A stretch of 64,000 bases of DNA from Acidithiobacillus sulfurivorans (GCF_018853815.1 NZ_JAAOMP010000028.1:1-64000); one strand, 5' to 3'. Shown: positions 43,979 to 54,595, numbered from the stretch's first letter. A program made the numbers and translations. Notes: generated by a model not told the origin, from the sequence alone.

Positions 43979-46474
43979 TCAGAACAGGTTCTTGATGGTG
44001 TCCATCAATTTGCTTCCCGTATCTGTTCCCGCACTGCTGCTGGTTGAAGCGGTGGAAGAAGTGGGTGCAATGGGGGGGTAACCCGCCAGATAATCACTGA
44101 CTCCAATGATGTTGCTGCCGCCACTGATAGTGGGGCCGGTGACCGAAGGCGGACGGAAAAAGCCCGTCGCCGGATTCCCAGCCATGGCGGTACGCATATA
44201 GTGAATCCAGATCGGCAAGGCTTCTCGTGCCCCGGCGGCCCAGCGTCCCATGGTATGGTTGTCATCATAACCCACCCAGACGCTGGTGGTCATGCGGGGG
44301 CTGAAGCCATTGAACCAGGCGTTGTTTTCATTGTTGGTGGTGCCGGTCTTGCCAGCAATATCATTACGTCCGAGGCTTTGCGCTGCCACACCCGTACCAA
44401 TTTTAATGACCTGCTGCATCATTTGCGTCATCAAGTAGGCGACGCCTGGAGGTATGGCTGTCTGCTGGGGTGGGGGGGCATAGCCCATGGGGCAGTTCAG
44501 CAAGGAAATCTGGGTTCCCCGCCCATTAACAATTTTGGTAATGAGGTAAGGGTTGGGTAGAAAACCACCGCTGGAAAATACCGAATAGGCTCTGGCCATT
44601 TGCAGAGGGCTGTAATCTCCGGCACCCAGGACCATGGAAGGCACCTCTGGAACCTGTTTGGCAGGAAACCCAAAACGCTGCACATACCGGGCGGCGTAGG
44701 GGATACCAATATCCATCAAAATGCGGACACTGGGGACGTTGTGGGAGTAAGCCAGATTGGACCATACCGGTATCGGCGTGTTCGAGAACTGCTTGCTGTA
44801 GTTGGTCGGCGCATAAACCTGTCCATCGGGCAGGGTGATGGACAGAGGGGTATCCGGTATGGGGGTCTGGGGCGTCATGTAAGTGCTTTGACCGGATGCC
44901 AGAAGTGCCGGTGCATCCATGGCCGCTGCATAGACAAAAGGTTTAAAACCTGAACCGGGTTGCCGATAGGCAAATACCGCACGATTAAAGTGGCTGAGTT
45001 CGTAGCTGAATCCACCCACCATCGCGTGAATAGCGCCGTTGCGGCTGTCGAGACTGACTAGCGCGCCCTGTACCTTGGGAATCTGGGTAAGCTGCCAGCC
45101 CGGATCTTTTCCGGCAGAAGACCAGACATTGGCACCCCATTCCTGCCCGGCTCCAGCGGTCATCGCATGCATGTAGGGACGCAGCCAGATCAGGTCGCCA
45201 CTATGCAAAACGCTATCGACCTGACTCGGTAGGGGGCTGTTGAAACGCAGTCGGGCCCAGCGCACATCACGCAGGGTCATGGTGATGTTTTTCTTGCCCT
45301 CCAGCGAAACGGTGGCGGTTTTACTGTCGGCGCTAACGACTACCCCCCATCTCATATTGGCCGGGTCATGGGGGGGAAGGGCATCCGGGCGCTTTCCGGC
45401 AAGGGCAGTTTGCAGGGCATCTCCACTCAAACGGGCAACAGGGCCACGATAGATTTTCGGGTCCATGCTCGAAAGTCCCATGTCGTAGTTTTCCAGTCCT
45501 ACGGCTACCGCTTCGTTGGCGGCAACCTGATCTTTGGGAATGATACTGGTGTATACCTTGAGTCCTGAGCGATAGGTAAAATCACTGCCAAATTGCTGGG
45601 TCAGCCAGCTCGCGATCCAGTCGGTGACATAAGGGGCACTATCTGAAGCCTGGGCATGGAAGCGGGAAAGAACAGGTTCAGCATTGGCTTTGGCTGCTTC
45701 AGCCTTGGTAATATAACCGCGATTTACCAGACGTTTAAGAACATAAGCGCGGCGTTTTTTGGCAAGATCCGGATTCATGACCGGATTTAATACCGAGGGT
45801 GCTGGCGGGAGTCCGGCAATAGTAGCCATTTCACCCAGTGTCAGTTGTTCGACACTCTTGCCGTAATAAGTGCGAGCGGCGGCTTGAACGCCATAGGCAC
45901 CCTGACCCAGATAAATTTTATTAAGATACAGTTCCAGAATCTGTTTGTGAGTAAAGTGATCCGCCAGTTTGTAAGCCAGTAAAATTTCGGCAATTTTACG
46001 GGTGATGGTCTTTTGTGGAGTGAGATAAAAATTACGGGCTACCTGTTCGGGGATGGTGCTGGCCCCCTGCACAGGAGCCATGTGGATCAAGTCAACCAAC
46101 GCCGCACGAACGATACCAGGATAACTGACCGGATAGTACAGTGGATTATTACTGTAAAAACGGGCGTTCTCTGCGGAGATGAAAGATTCCTGCAATTTGA
46201 CCGGTATCTGGTCAATGGGCAAGGCATAGCGCATTTGCGGGCCGACTTCCTGGAGCAACGAACCGTCCGCTGCATAAATCCGCAGGGGTTCATCGGGATG
46301 CCATTCTTTCAGTTCATGAACGGGCGGCAGGGTTTCCCAGATACGATACACATAAATGCTGATACCAATGAAAATATTGATGATGATCAGGGCGATGATC
46401 AATAAAATCCAGCGTCCATAACGAGGACGTTTGGGTGCCTTGCCACGCGTACGGGGGCTGCCGGTTTGAGCCAT
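43979..46474 (-). CDS. mrcA: Penicillin-binding protein 1A with an altered glycosyltransferase motif
   Basis: The 831-residue protein has an N-terminal membrane anchor (about 22-44), a GT51 domain and a transpeptidase domain. Transpeptidase motifs are intact: SGFK at 508-511, SHN at 577-579 and KTG at 709-711. The GT51 domain keeps ASTI, RKIAE and LELYLNKIYLGQGAYGV. Its first motif, normally EDxxFxxHxG, reads E102-N-A-R-F-Y-S-N-N-P with extra residues, and GASTITQQ reads GASTIPEQ. The catalytic Glu remains, but the strand-binding residues are changed. PBP1A polymerises and cross-links peptidoglycan. The gene is divergent from gltX. Confidence 0.9.
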   Translation of the reverse strand: MAQTGSPRTRGKAPKRPRYGRWILLIIALIIINIFIGISIYVYRIWETLPPVHELKEWHPDEPLRIYAADGSLLQEVGPQMRYALPIDQIPVKLQESFISAENARFYSNNPLYYPVSYPGIVRAALVDLIHMAPVQGASTIPEQVARNFYLTPQKTITRKIAEILLAYKLADHFTHKQILELYLNKIYLGQGAYGVQAAARTYYGKSVEQLTLGEMATIAGLPPAPSVLNPVMNPDLAKKRRAYVLKRLVNRGYITKAEAAKANAEPVLSRFHAQASDSAPYVTDWIASWLTQQFGSDFTYRSGLKVYTSIIPKDQVAANEAVAVGLENYDMGLSSMDPKIYRGPVARLSGDALQTALAGKRPDALPPHDPANMRWGVVVSADSKTATVSLEGKKNITMTLRDVRWARLRFNSPLPSQVDSVLHSGDLIWLRPYMHAMTAGAGQEWGANVWSSAGKDPGWQLTQIPKVQGALVSLDSRNGAIHAMVGGFSYELSHFNRAVFAYRQPGSGFKPFVYAAAMDAPALLASGQSTYMTPQTPIPDTPLSITLPDGQVYAPTNYSKQFSNTPIPVWSNLAYSHNVPSVRILMDIGIPYAARYVQRFGFPAKQVPEVPSMVLGAGDYSPLQMARAYSVFSSGGFLPNPYLITKIVNGRGTQISLLNCPMGYAPPPQQTAIPPGVAYLMTQMMQQVIKIGTGVAAQSLGRNDIAGKTGTTNNENNAWFNGFSPRMTTSVWVGYDDNHTMGRWAAGAREALPIWIHYMRTAMAGNPATGFFRPPSVTGPTISGGSNIIGVSDYLAGYPPIAPTSSTASTSSSAGTDTGSKLMDTIKNLF

Positions 46475-46590
46475 GCTGTTTCTTCCATTTCCTGAATGCT
46501 TGGCAAAAGAGAGAGGAGACTGCCTTTTACCAAGTATCCTGTTGCCGTTTTGTCATTGCGAGACGGCTTATGGCGCAATACTATACCACC

Positions 46591-48072
46591 ATGGATCTAA
46601 AGAGTCGCTTCGCCCCTAGCCCCACCGGCTATCTTCATCTGGGAAACGCCCGCACCGCCTTGTTTGCCTGGTTGGCAGCACGAGCTGTAGCGGGTCGTTT
46701 CGTTCTGCGGCTGGAAGATACAGACCAGTCCCGCTCACCGCAAATTTATGAAAAAGCCCTGTTGGAAGATTTGTGCTGGCTGGGTCTGAACTGGGATGAA
46801 GGCCCTGACATCGGTGGCCCGGTGGCTCCCTATCGACAGATGGAACGCCTGGATATTTATCATCAATACTACGAAACCCTGCTGGCAGCGGGACAGGCCT
46901 ACCCCTGTTATTGCAGTGCCGAGGATCTGGCCGCAGAACGAGCGGTGCAACGGGCTTCAAGCAAGTCACCGCGCTATGGCGGGCGTTGTCGACATCTGAA
47001 TGCGGAGCAGCGCCGTGATCTTGAAGCCAAGGGTATTCAGCCGGTGTTGCGCTATCGGGTGCCCGATTCGGGAATGTTGACCGTGCCCGACCGGGTCTGG
47101 GGTGAGCGCAGCTACGCTCTGGCCGATCTGGGTGATTTTGTCATTCGGCGCAGTGATGGCAGCCCGGCCTTTTTCTTCGCCAATGCGGTGGATGACGCCC
47201 TGATGGGGGTGAATCTGGTTTTGCGTGGAGAGGATCATCTCAGCAATACCCCGCGTCAGATTCTGATTTTGCAGGCGTTGAATTTGCCCGTACCCGAATA
47301 CGCCCATCTGCCGCTTCTGCTGGGTAGTGATGGTCAGCCCCTGTCCAAACGCCACGGCGCGGCCAGTTTGCGTGATCTGCAATTTCAGGGTTATCTCCCG
47401 GCAGCCGTGCGCAATTATCTGGCCCGTCTCGGTCATCACTATGCGGAAAGTGACTTGCTGGATGATCAGGTTCTGGCTGCTGGTTTTTCGGTGGATAAAA
47501 TCAGCCGTGCGCCGGGGCATTTTGATGTCGTTCAGCTTCAGCATTGGCAGCGTCTGGCTCTGCAGGAGTTGAGCGATGCACAGCTATGGGAGTGGCTGCT
47601 TGCCGCCAATTTGCCCAATGTTAGTATTGAAAATCGATTAGTGGAAAAGATGTTGAAGGCTGTTAGCGAAGATGAAGATCTGCCAATAAAGTTTGTCGCA
47701 GCAGTGCGCGCCAACATTTTGTTTCCCGAAGAGGCCGTGGATTGGGCAAGGCGTTGTTTTGCCGATGAGGCATTCGCTGAATTGGAAAAAGAAGACGCGG
47801 CACTTGCCGCCCTTGCGGAAGCCCCGGCGGAATTCTGGCCGTTGGCCGCGATGCTTCTCCAGCAGTCAGCCGGAGATTACCGGATCTGGACCAAAACCCT
47901 GCAGCAGGAAAGTGGATTAAAAGGGAAATCCTTGTTTATGCCCCTGCGGGCAGCCTTGACAGGACGTAGTCATGGTCCCGAACTGGCAGCCCTCCTGCCT
48001 TTAATTGGTATGGAGCGCGCGCAACAGCGCCTGCGTACTGCCCCCAGCGTATTATCTGAAGCGAGAAAGTAA
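46591..48072 (+). CDS. gltX: Glutamyl-tRNA synthetase
   Basis: The 493-residue class I synthetase has [19 protein letters not shown] (HIGH motif as HLGN), a zinc site CYC...CRH (PCYCSAEDL to GGRCRHL), [19 protein letters not shown] and [11 protein letters not shown] (KMSKS equivalent). It charges tRNA-Glu. Acidithiobacillus species carry two GluRS; which one this is cannot be told. ATG 46591 gives the family start [13 protein letters not shown], although ATG 46570 lies in frame upstream. Its TAA shares a base with the cysS ATG. Confidence 0.93.
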   Translation: MDLKSRFAPSPTGYLHLGNARTALFAWLAARAVAGRFVLRLEDTDQSRSPQIYEKALLEDLCWLGLNWDEGPDIGGPVAPYRQMERLDIYHQYYETLLAAGQAYPCYCSAEDLAAERAVQRASSKSPRYGGRCRHLNAEQRRDLEAKGIQPVLRYRVPDSGMLTVPDRVWGERSYALADLGDFVIRRSDGSPAFFFANAVDDALMGVNLVLRGEDHLSNTPRQILILQALNLPVPEYAHLPLLLGSDGQPLSKRHGAASLRDLQFQGYLPAAVRNYLARLGHHYAESDLLDDQVLAAGFSVDKISRAPGHFDVVQLQHWQRLALQELSDAQLWEWLLAANLPNVSIENRLVEKMLKAVSEDEDLPIKFVAAVRANILFPEEAVDWARRCFADEAFAELEKEDAALAALAEAPAEFWPLAAMLLQQSAGDYRIWTKTLQQESGLKGKSLFMPLRAALTGRSHGPELAALLPLIGMERAQQRLRTAPSVLSEARK

Positions 48073-49472
48073 TGTCGCCATTCCTGCCGTCCATCACTCT
48101 TTATGACACCCTGCAACGTGACAAGACCCCTCTGGAACCGGCAACGCCGGGGCAGGTGGGCATTTATGTTTGTGGTATGACGGTTTATGACTACTGTCAT
48201 CTGGGTCACGCCCGGGTCATGGTCACTTTTGATACAGTGGTGCGTTATTTGCGGGCACGGGGCATGAAAGTGACCTATGTGCGTAATATTACCGATATTG
48301 ACGACAAGATTATCCGTCGTGCTCTGGAGCAGGGCGAGTCTATTCAGTCGCTGACCACGCGTTTCATTGAGGCCATGCACGCCGATGAAGCTGCCTTGCT
48401 CTGCCAGAAGCCGGACCTGGAGCCGCGTGCTACGGAGCATGTGGGTGCCATGCAAAACATGATTGCAGAGTTGATTGAACGGGGACACGCCTACGCAGCA
48501 GCCAACGACGATGTGTATTACGCCGTGCGGAGTTTCCCGGAATATGGAAAGCTTTCGGGCAAATCCATTGATGAACTCAATTCGGGCGCGCGCGTGGAGT
48601 TGGGCGAAGATAAACGCGATCCCCTGGATTTTGCCCTCTGGAAAGCGGCCAAGCCCGATGAACCCTCCTGGGCTTCACCCTGGGGTGAGGGTCGGCCCGG
48701 CTGGCATATAGAGTGTTCTGCCATGTCGGCAGATGCCTTGGGCTGCACTTTTGATATTCATGGTGGCGGCGCCGATTTGCAGTTTCCGCACCATGAAAAT
48801 GAAATTGCCCAATCCCAGGGGGCGGGTTGCGCCTTTGCCCACTACTGGATGCATAACGGCTTTGTGCGCATCAATGACGAAAAAATGTCCAAGTCCTTGA
48901 ATAATTTTTTGACGGTGCGCGAACTTCTCCCTCTTTTTTCAGGCGAAGTGCTGCGCTTTTTTATTCTTTCCAGCCAATATCGCAGTCCCTTGCATTACAG
49001 TGAAGAAGGGTTGGAGCAGGCCCGTGCCGGTTTGACGCGCCTATACACGGCGCTGCGCGGCATGCCAGCACGCCAAATTGTGCCCGAATTGGGCAGTGAA
49101 TGGCGGGAGCGCTTTCATAGCGCCATGAGTGATGACTTTCATACTCCGGCGGCGCTCGCCACCCTTTTTGACCTTGCCCGGGAAATCAATCGCTTGCGAG
49201 GTGAGCAAAGCGAGGTGGCAGCACCCTTGGCCACCCTCCTGCGCGAACTGGCAGCCATGCTGGGAATATTGCAGGAAGACCCGGAAAGCTATTTCCGGGG
49301 TTCCAATGAAAGCGATAATGCCTGGATTGAAGAGCGCATAGCGGCTCGTCTTGCCGCCCGCCAGCAAAAAGATTTTGCGGGTGCAGATGCCATTCGTGCG
49401 GAATTAGCTGCTGCAGGAATTATTCTGGAAGATGGCCCTGCCGGCACCAGTTGGCGACGGCAAGGAGCCTGA
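48072..49472 (+). CDS. cysS: Cysteinyl-tRNA synthetase
   Basis: The 466-residue protein has the CysRS features: [16 protein letters not shown], zinc-binding Cys in [19 protein letters not shown] (HIGH as HLGH), [22 protein letters not shown] and [10 protein letters not shown] (KMSKS). The length matches E. coli CysRS (461). It attaches Cys to tRNA-Cys. The ATG overlaps the gltX stop by one base, so the two synthetases are co-expressed. It converges on rne with 27 nt between stops. Confidence 0.96.
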   Translation: MSPFLPSITLYDTLQRDKTPLEPATPGQVGIYVCGMTVYDYCHLGHARVMVTFDTVVRYLRARGMKVTYVRNITDIDDKIIRRALEQGESIQSLTTRFIEAMHADEAALLCQKPDLEPRATEHVGAMQNMIAELIERGHAYAAANDDVYYAVRSFPEYGKLSGKSIDELNSGARVELGEDKRDPLDFALWKAAKPDEPSWASPWGEGRPGWHIECSAMSADALGCTFDIHGGGADLQFPHHENEIAQSQGAGCAFAHYWMHNGFVRINDEKMSKSLNNFLTVRELLPLFSGEVLRFFILSSQYRSPLHYSEEGLEQARAGLTRLYTALRGMPARQIVPELGSEWRERFHSAMSDDFHTPAALATLFDLAREINRLRGEQSEVAAPLATLLRELAAMLGILQEDPESYFRGSNESDNAWIEERIAARLAARQQKDFAGADAIRAELAAAGIILEDGPAGTSWRRQGA

Positions 49473-49499
49473 ATTGCAGAGCGGCAGCCGCTTTACGAA

Positions 49500-51941
49500 T
49501 TAATCGTCGTTAAGCGGCAGGGACTGCTGACCGGGGTCTTCAACACTTTCTGCCGTTTCAGTAAACAGCGGCAAATGCCAGTCTTCAGGACTTGTTACAG
49601 TAGCTGCTGTCGAGGAACTCTCGGTGGCAGAAGGTTCCGCCAGCTCGGTCAATGGCTCCGCAGAGGGCTCTGCAGCTTCAGAATCAGGAGTCAGGACAGT
49701 CTGGACGGACTCTGTTGCGGAGCTCATGGTTTCCGGGGCTGAATCAGGCTGTATCTCCGCCGCTTCCAACATTTCCGCCCGGGTTTCTTCCTGAGCTTCC
49801 GCTGGCGCTTCCTCGACTGCGGCGATGACAGCAGGCTCGGTAGTGATGCTCTCGGTAAGCACTTCTGTGCTCACCGGAGTGGCTACCAGCATTTGATGCC
49901 AGTCGTCCGTGGCAGGAACCGGTCCAGGATAGATCAGCAGTTCACGCGGCGCAGGCTGTTCAAGTTTTGCCGATGTTTTGGCCGCTGCCTTAGGCGCTGC
50001 ATGGGTGGTTTCCGGAGTGGCTTCCTCGGTCTCCATTTCCTGAGCGTTTTCGTTCTCTCCCGAATTACCCTGGGTCGAACGCCGGGCTCTGGCCCGCCGA
50101 CCTCCGCGCCGCCGCCGGCGGCCCCGGTTTTCTTCGCCGGAGTTTTCTTCGCCTACTTCACTTTCGGGAGCAGGCGGCGTTTCACCGCCTTGACTTTCTG
50201 CCAGAAAGGTAGCCGCGTCCACAGGAACATAACGCGATACCAAAGCGCGTACCAGGCGGGCGAGAATCCCTTCCTCAGGCACAGCGGGCTTGTTGGTGTC
50301 GCCAGTATTTTTGCTTTTGGCTGCCGGTGCCTGTGCACGGAGCGGGGGAAGCACATCGGGCGGTGGCGGTGCAGTCAGCGGACTCAGCGCCGCAGATTCG
50401 GTACCAGGACGGCTGGGACGTGCGGGTAAAGCATTATTCAGGTTTTGTGGCAAAGCCTGCGTGGCGCTCGCCTCCATGCGAGTGCGCTCAATGTTGTAGT
50501 GCGGTGTTACCAACTCCGGCTTGGGAATAATGACAATGCGGGTTTCTGTTTTTGCCTCAAGTTCGAGAATCGGCAGACGTTTCTCGTTGAGCAGATAAAT
50601 GGCCACATCGACCGGTACTTCACACTGCACTTCAGCAGGCCCGGGTTTCATGCATTCTTCCTGCAGCAAGCGCAGCACATGCATGCTGGTCGCCTCACAG
50701 CCGCGAATCTGACCCGTACCATTACAACGTGGGCAGGGTTCCGAAGAAGCTTCTTCCAGACTGGCTCCCAGCCGCTGCCGGGACATTTCCATCAAACCAA
50801 AGCGGGAAATACGGCCAAGCTGTACCCGCGCCCGATCCAGCTTAAGGGCTTCCTTGAGCTTGCCTTCCACTTCACGTTGATGTTTAGGGGATTCCATATC
50901 AATGAAGTCCACCACAATCAGGCCGCCCAGATCTCGCAGACGGATTTGGCGGGCAATTTCTTCCGCCGCTTCCAGATTGGTGCGGAAAGCGGTTTCGGCA
51001 ATATCCTGACCCTTGGTGGAACGGCCCGAATTGACGTCCACGGCAACCAGCGCCTCGGTATGATCAATGACAATGGCCCCGCCCGACTCCAGCCGCACTT
51101 CCCGGCTGAATGCCGATTCAATCTGCTGTTCAATTTGATAGCGGCTGAAGAGGGGCACGTCGTTATCGTAATATTTCAGGCGGTGCACCATTTTCGGCAT
51201 CATGGCGCCCATAAACTGCACGGCAGCGTTATAGGCCCCTTCCTCATCAATGAGAACTTCACCAAAATCTTCCGAAAAGTGATCGCGCAGGGCCCGGACG
51301 ACCACATTCCCTTCCTGGTAAATCAGAAAAGGGGCGGCACGGGGTGCGGCCGTATCGACAATGGCTTGCCAGATTTGTTTCAGATATTCGAGATCACGAT
51401 GCAGCGCCTCGAGTTCTTGACCAATACCGGCAGTACGGGCAATGACGCCCATATTTTCCGGAATATCGAGAAGTTGAAGATGCTGACGAATCTGGGTGCG
51501 ATCATCACCCTCAATGCGTCGGGAAACGCCGCCCGCCCTGGGATTATTGGGCATCAGGACCAGATAGCGACCGGCCAGGCTGACAAAGGTGGTGAGAGCA
51601 GCACCCTTGCTGGAGCGCTCTTCCTTGTCCACTTGAACAATGACTTCCTGACCTTCGCGAATCAGCTCTTGAATACGCTTGCGGCCCTGGCCGGATTCCT
51701 GTTGCTGAAAGTATTCACGGGCAATTTCCTTGAGGGGCAGAAAGCCGTGACGTTCGGCGCCATAATCAACAAAAGCCGCCTCCAGGCTGGGCTCTACACG
51801 GGTGATTTTGCCCTTGTAGATGTTGCTCTTTTTTTGTTCCTTGTAGGCGCGTTCAATATCCAGGTCGAGGAGTTTTTGACCATCTACCAAAGCCACCCGC
51901 AACTCCTCTGCATGGGTAGCGTTAATCAACATCCTTTTCAT
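49500..51941 (-). CDS. rne: Ribonuclease E
   Basis: The 813-residue protein starts like E. coli RNase E ([22 protein letters not shown]) with the S1 domain ([22 protein letters not shown]), the DNase I-like catalytic region and the Zn-link CPRCNGTG at 403-410. After about residue 520 it becomes low-complexity, with an Arg-rich RNA-binding patch ([17 protein letters not shown]) and a long Ala/Glu/Pro/Thr tail ending LPLND. It is shorter than E. coli RNase E (1061 aa), so its degradosome scaffold is reduced or different. It starts mRNA decay and rRNA/tRNA maturation. Confidence 0.95.
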   Translation of the reverse strand: MKRMLINATHAEELRVALVDGQKLLDLDIERAYKEQKKSNIYKGKITRVEPSLEAAFVDYGAERHGFLPLKEIAREYFQQQESGQGRKRIQELIREGQEVIVQVDKEERSSKGAALTTFVSLAGRYLVLMPNNPRAGGVSRRIEGDDRTQIRQHLQLLDIPENMGVIARTAGIGQELEALHRDLEYLKQIWQAIVDTAAPRAAPFLIYQEGNVVVRALRDHFSEDFGEVLIDEEGAYNAAVQFMGAMMPKMVHRLKYYDNDVPLFSRYQIEQQIESAFSREVRLESGGAIVIDHTEALVAVDVNSGRSTKGQDIAETAFRTNLEAAEEIARQIRLRDLGGLIVVDFIDMESPKHQREVEGKLKEALKLDRARVQLGRISRFGLMEMSRQRLGASLEEASSEPCPRCNGTGQIRGCEATSMHVLRLLQEECMKPGPAEVQCEVPVDVAIYLLNEKRLPILELEAKTETRIVIIPKPELVTPHYNIERTRMEASATQALPQNLNNALPARPSRPGTESAALSPLTAPPPPDVLPPLRAQAPAAKSKNTGDTNKPAVPEEGILARLVRALVSRYVPVDAATFLAESQGGETPPAPESEVGEENSGEENRGRRRRRGGRRARARRSTQGNSGENENAQEMETEEATPETTHAAPKAAAKTSAKLEQPAPRELLIYPGPVPATDDWHQMLVATPVSTEVLTESITTEPAVIAAVEEAPAEAQEETRAEMLEAAEIQPDSAPETMSSATESVQTVLTPDSEAAEPSAEPLTELAEPSATESSSTAATVTSPEDWHLPLFTETAESVEDPGQQSLPLNDD

Positions 51942-52036
51942 AAGTTCTTCTTTCTCCGGCGCTCAACCCGCATGCTCAATAAAGCAGGCCGGGGAGCGCA
52001 GCGTTTGTAATTGGGACCGAAAGGCTTGCCCTTCGA

Positions 52037-52045
52037 TGCTAAAAT
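52037..52045 (+). promoter_or_regulatory. Extended -10 element, probable rluC promoter
   Basis: TGCTAAAAT is an extended -10 (TG-n-TAAAAT) about 95 nt before the rluC ATG. The -35 region is poor, as often with extended -10 promoters. It lies inside the predicted 5' leader of the divergent rne transcript. Confidence 0.4.
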
Positions 52046-52082
52046 GGGGGCCGCACTCTGTTAGCGCAGCGTCCTCAGTCGC

Positions 52083-52112
52083 AATATATGCCATAAAAGA
52101 ATAGAATCGCAA
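52083..52112 (-). promoter_or_regulatory. Probable rne promoter
   Basis: On the minus strand TTGCGA (plus 52107-52112), an 18-nt spacer and TATATT (plus 52083-52088) form a sigma-70-type promoter. It would give an rne leader of about 135 nt, a place where RNase E autoregulation acts in enterobacteria. Confidence 0.5.
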
Positions 52113-52139
52113 ACGAAAAAATGCAGGGGCGGTGAAAAT

Positions 52140-53093
52140 ATGGCGGAAAACGGAGTGCGACAGTGGCTGGTGACCGATGCGGAAGCGGGCCAGCGTCTCG
52201 ACAATTTCCTCCTGCGGGTCATGAAAGGCGTGCCCCGTTCTCACATCTACAAAATCCTGCGTAGTGGCGAAGTGCGGGTCAATAAAGGCCGGGCGCGTCC
52301 CCATTACCACATTGCCGTTGGCGATGTGTTGCGCCTGCCGCCGGTGCGGGTTGCTGAGCCCAGTGATCCGGCGGTTCTGCCTGCCCACCTGCGCGGACAA
52401 CTGGAATCTGCCGTACTTTTTGAAGACAGCCATGTGCTGGTGCTGAACAAACCCAGTGGTCTCGCAGTCCATGGGGGCTCCGGTTTGAGCTGGGGCATTA
52501 TTGAAGCCCTGCGCCAACTGCGGCCCGAAGCCCGCGAGCTGGAACTGGTGCATCGCCTGGATCGCGACACTTCCGGTTGTCTGTTGCTCAGCAAAAAACG
52601 CTCGGCACTGCGCGCGCTGCACGAGGCCTTGCGCCAGGGGCAGATGGAAAAACAATATCTGGCCCTAACCCTGGGTGACTGGAAAGACAAAACGCGCTCC
52701 GTGCGCTTGGCCTTGCGCAAAAACACCCTGCAATCCGGAGAACGCATGGTGCGGGTGGATCCAGTTGACGGTAAACCCGCGCATACGCGTTTTTTGTTGC
52801 TAGAGCATTTTCCCGGTGCGGCTTTATTGCAGGCCGATCTGGATACCGGACGTACTCACCAGATCCGGGTTCATCTACAGGCCATAGAACACCCGGTGGC
52901 GGGTGACGAAAAATATGGCGACGCAGCTTTCAATCAGCGTATGCGCAGTCTGGGTTTGCGCCGCCTGTTTCTGCACGCGGTCAGCATTCGTTTTACGCAT
53001 CCTCGCGATCAGCAACCCATGCATATCCAGGCCCCGTTGCCCACAGAGCTGGAAGGATTACTTCAGCAATTACGACAGGAGCCCAAATCATGA
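52140..53093 (+). CDS. rluC: 23S rRNA pseudouridine synthase RluC-type
   Basis: The 317-residue protein has an N-terminal S4 RNA-binding domain (GQRLDNFLLRVMKGVPRSHI, IYKILRSGEVRVNKGR) and an RluA-type catalytic domain with VHRLDRDTSG (catalytic Asp141), MEKQYLALTLG and TGRTHQIRVHL. RluC converts U955, U2504 and U2580 of 23S rRNA. Position opposite rne is the same as in E. coli and supports RluC rather than RluD. Its stop overlaps the start of the HAD gene by 4 nt. Confidence 0.9.
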   Translation: MAENGVRQWLVTDAEAGQRLDNFLLRVMKGVPRSHIYKILRSGEVRVNKGRARPHYHIAVGDVLRLPPVRVAEPSDPAVLPAHLRGQLESAVLFEDSHVLVLNKPSGLAVHGGSGLSWGIIEALRQLRPEARELELVHRLDRDTSGCLLLSKKRSALRALHEALRQGQMEKQYLALTLGDWKDKTRSVRLALRKNTLQSGERMVRVDPVDGKPAHTRFLLLEHFPGAALLQADLDTGRTHQIRVHLQAIEHPVAGDEKYGDAAFNQRMRSLGLRRLFLHAVSIRFTHPRDQQPMHIQAPLPTELEGLLQQLRQEPKS

Positions 53094-53752
53094 ATCCCAT
53101 ACTCCAGGATCGCCGTCTGATCATATTCGACTGGGATGGCACTTTGATGGACAGCATTCCCACTATTTGCCGATGCCTTACCCATGCATTCGCCTATGCC
53201 GGACTGGCCGATCGCGGCGAAGAGCAATATAAGGAAATTATTGGCCTGGGCCTTGGTGATGCGTTGGCGGTTCTCGCCCCCGATGCGGACGAAAACTTAC
53301 GTTCCCGCATTCTGGAGGGGTATCGGAATTGCTTTTTTGCCACTCCCGCAGTCGATATGCCACTTTTCCCTGGAGTGGAGCAGGCTGTCATTGCCCTGGC
53401 TGATGCCGGTTTTCAAATTGCTGTGGCAACGGGCAAGGCGCGCCGTGGTCTGGACAAGGTGCTGAGCGAAAACCCGCACCTGGCTGGCTGCATCAGTGCC
53501 AGTCGTTGCGCGGACGAAACCCGCTCCAAGCCCGATCCCCTCATGCTCGAACAGCTCCTGGATCATTATGCGTTGACACCTGAAGCCGCCGTCATGGTCG
53601 GGGATACCGTCCATGATATGGAAATGGCGGTAGCGGCAGGAGTGCTGCCTTTAGGGGTGCTTTGCGGCGTTCATGATACCCAACGATTAACTCAGGCGGG
53701 TGCGGCGCTGTGCTTGCCTGATCCAAGATTTTTGATTGTTGAGGGTGTTTGA
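53090..53752 (+). CDS. HAD-IA phosphatase, phosphoglycolate phosphatase-like
   Basis: The 220-residue protein has IIFDWDGTLMDS (nucleophile Asp) for motif I, VATGKAR for motif II, RSKPDPLML for motif III and VGDTVHDMEMAVAAG for motif IV, with a helical cap in between. It belongs to the Gph-like group next to rluC in many proteobacteria. The substrate may be phosphoglycolate or another small phosphate ester; adjacency to rluC does not define it. Translation is coupled to rluC by ATGA. Confidence 0.87.
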   Translation: MNPILQDRRLIIFDWDGTLMDSIPTICRCLTHAFAYAGLADRGEEQYKEIIGLGLGDALAVLAPDADENLRSRILEGYRNCFFATPAVDMPLFPGVEQAVIALADAGFQIAVATGKARRGLDKVLSENPHLAGCISASRCADETRSKPDPLMLEQLLDHYALTPEAAVMVGDTVHDMEMAVAAGVLPLGVLCGVHDTQRLTQAGAALCLPDPRFLIVEGV

Positions 53753-53838
53753 AGCGTTGTTCATGCTATTCATCCGGTTGGCTTTGCCTTAACTGATGCT
53801 TTTTTGACAATATTGAGTATCAAAGAGGAGAGCAACCC

Positions 53839-54043
53839 ATGCATCCAAACATCGCAGAATTTCCGCATCCTGAACGCATCGGAACCTTCCGCGAGTTCGG
53901 ACCGTTTGGTATTCCCTACCAGATACTCAGGGAAGGCCACGATACCGCGAAGGGCTGGTCTGTCGAGATTGAGGTGCCACACAAACAGGGGAACGCTGGA
54001 ATATCCGCTGAAGGACGCTCTTGACGATCCAGAGGCACGCTAG
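53839..54043 (+). pseudogene. DUF5397-type antitoxin-like gene, frameshifted
   Basis: The frame starts MHPNIAEFPHPERIGTFREF after GAGGAG 8 nt before the ATG. It should end GTLEYPLKDALDDPEAR, but that end is in another frame: one extra G in the GGGG run (about 53988-53991) moves the reading frame and stops it at 54024. Removing one G gives a 67-residue protein of DUF5397 type ending with TAG at 54041-54043. The VapD-like frame starts in that stop, as in a toxin-antitoxin operon. It is either a lesion or a sequence error at the homopolymer. Confidence 0.65.
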
Positions 54044-54195
54044 TGTTCGCCATCGCCTTTAACCTGACTGTTAAGGAAGTCACAAAGCATCCTCTACTTG
54101 ATGCAGGAAGTATCCTTCTATACTCAACGGTTAAGACGCTCTATGCTCAGCATTCAGGTCAGGAAGTCTTAAGTAACCATGGTAGAAGAAATTGA
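54043..54195 (+). pseudogene. VapD toxin stub
   Basis: A GTG overlapping the upstream TAG begins VFAIAFNLTVKEVTKH, which matches the N-terminus of VapD-family endoribonucleases (usually M-F/Y-A-I-A-F-D-L, about 90-95 aa). After residue 16 the similarity ends and an unrelated 34-residue tail follows to TGA. The rest of VapD is missing, so no active toxin is expected. The order DUF5397 then VapD mirrors VapX-VapD antitoxin-toxin pairs. The identification rests on a short match. Confidence 0.5.
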
Positions 54196-54424
54196 AAACA
54201 TCATACTGGAACACCTGAAACGCTTTCAGGTCGGGCAAGATCGCATCGAGCGTGAGCTGAAAGAGGGAAAAAGCCGGGTCACGACCCTGGAGGCAACGGC
54301 GTCAACGATCATGCAATACTTGGCGCAAATGTCAGGCTCAATCGCCGAGCAGCATGTGCGCTAAGACAATTTGGAAGATCGTATCCAACGTGTGAAACAG
54401 CGCCTGAAATTTATCATTTTTTAG
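54179..54424 (+). pseudogene. Coiled-coil protein gene with an in-frame stop
   Basis: The frame encodes VEEIENIILEHLKRFQVGQD and continues as a coiled coil of 61 residues, then hits TAA at 54362-54364. The same frame continues without a break (DNLEDRIQRVKQRLKFIIF) to TAG at 54422-54424 with the same heptad style, so the gene was about 81 codons long. Related coiled-coil genes are found next to toxin-antitoxin loci in sulfur bacteria. It overlaps the end of the VapD stub. Confidence 0.6.
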
Positions 54425-54595
54425 CAGAAAAAAGCGTCAATATGGTTTACGCTTAGCCTGACTCATATTCCGCAAATTATTTCAATCTATCAAGCGGTTA
54501 AAAATTAATTTTCAGCGCAGTTGTGTGGTAAAAGCGTCATGCTGACGTATGGCAAAAAATGGCGCTGATTAACAGCCAAAACGTCTTTTGTCTGA

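Noticed and set aside
50445-52010. 521-codon plus-strand frame opposite rne
   Set aside because: It is antisense to the conserved RNase E catalytic region and shows no domain or start signal. The RNase E frame is unmistakable.
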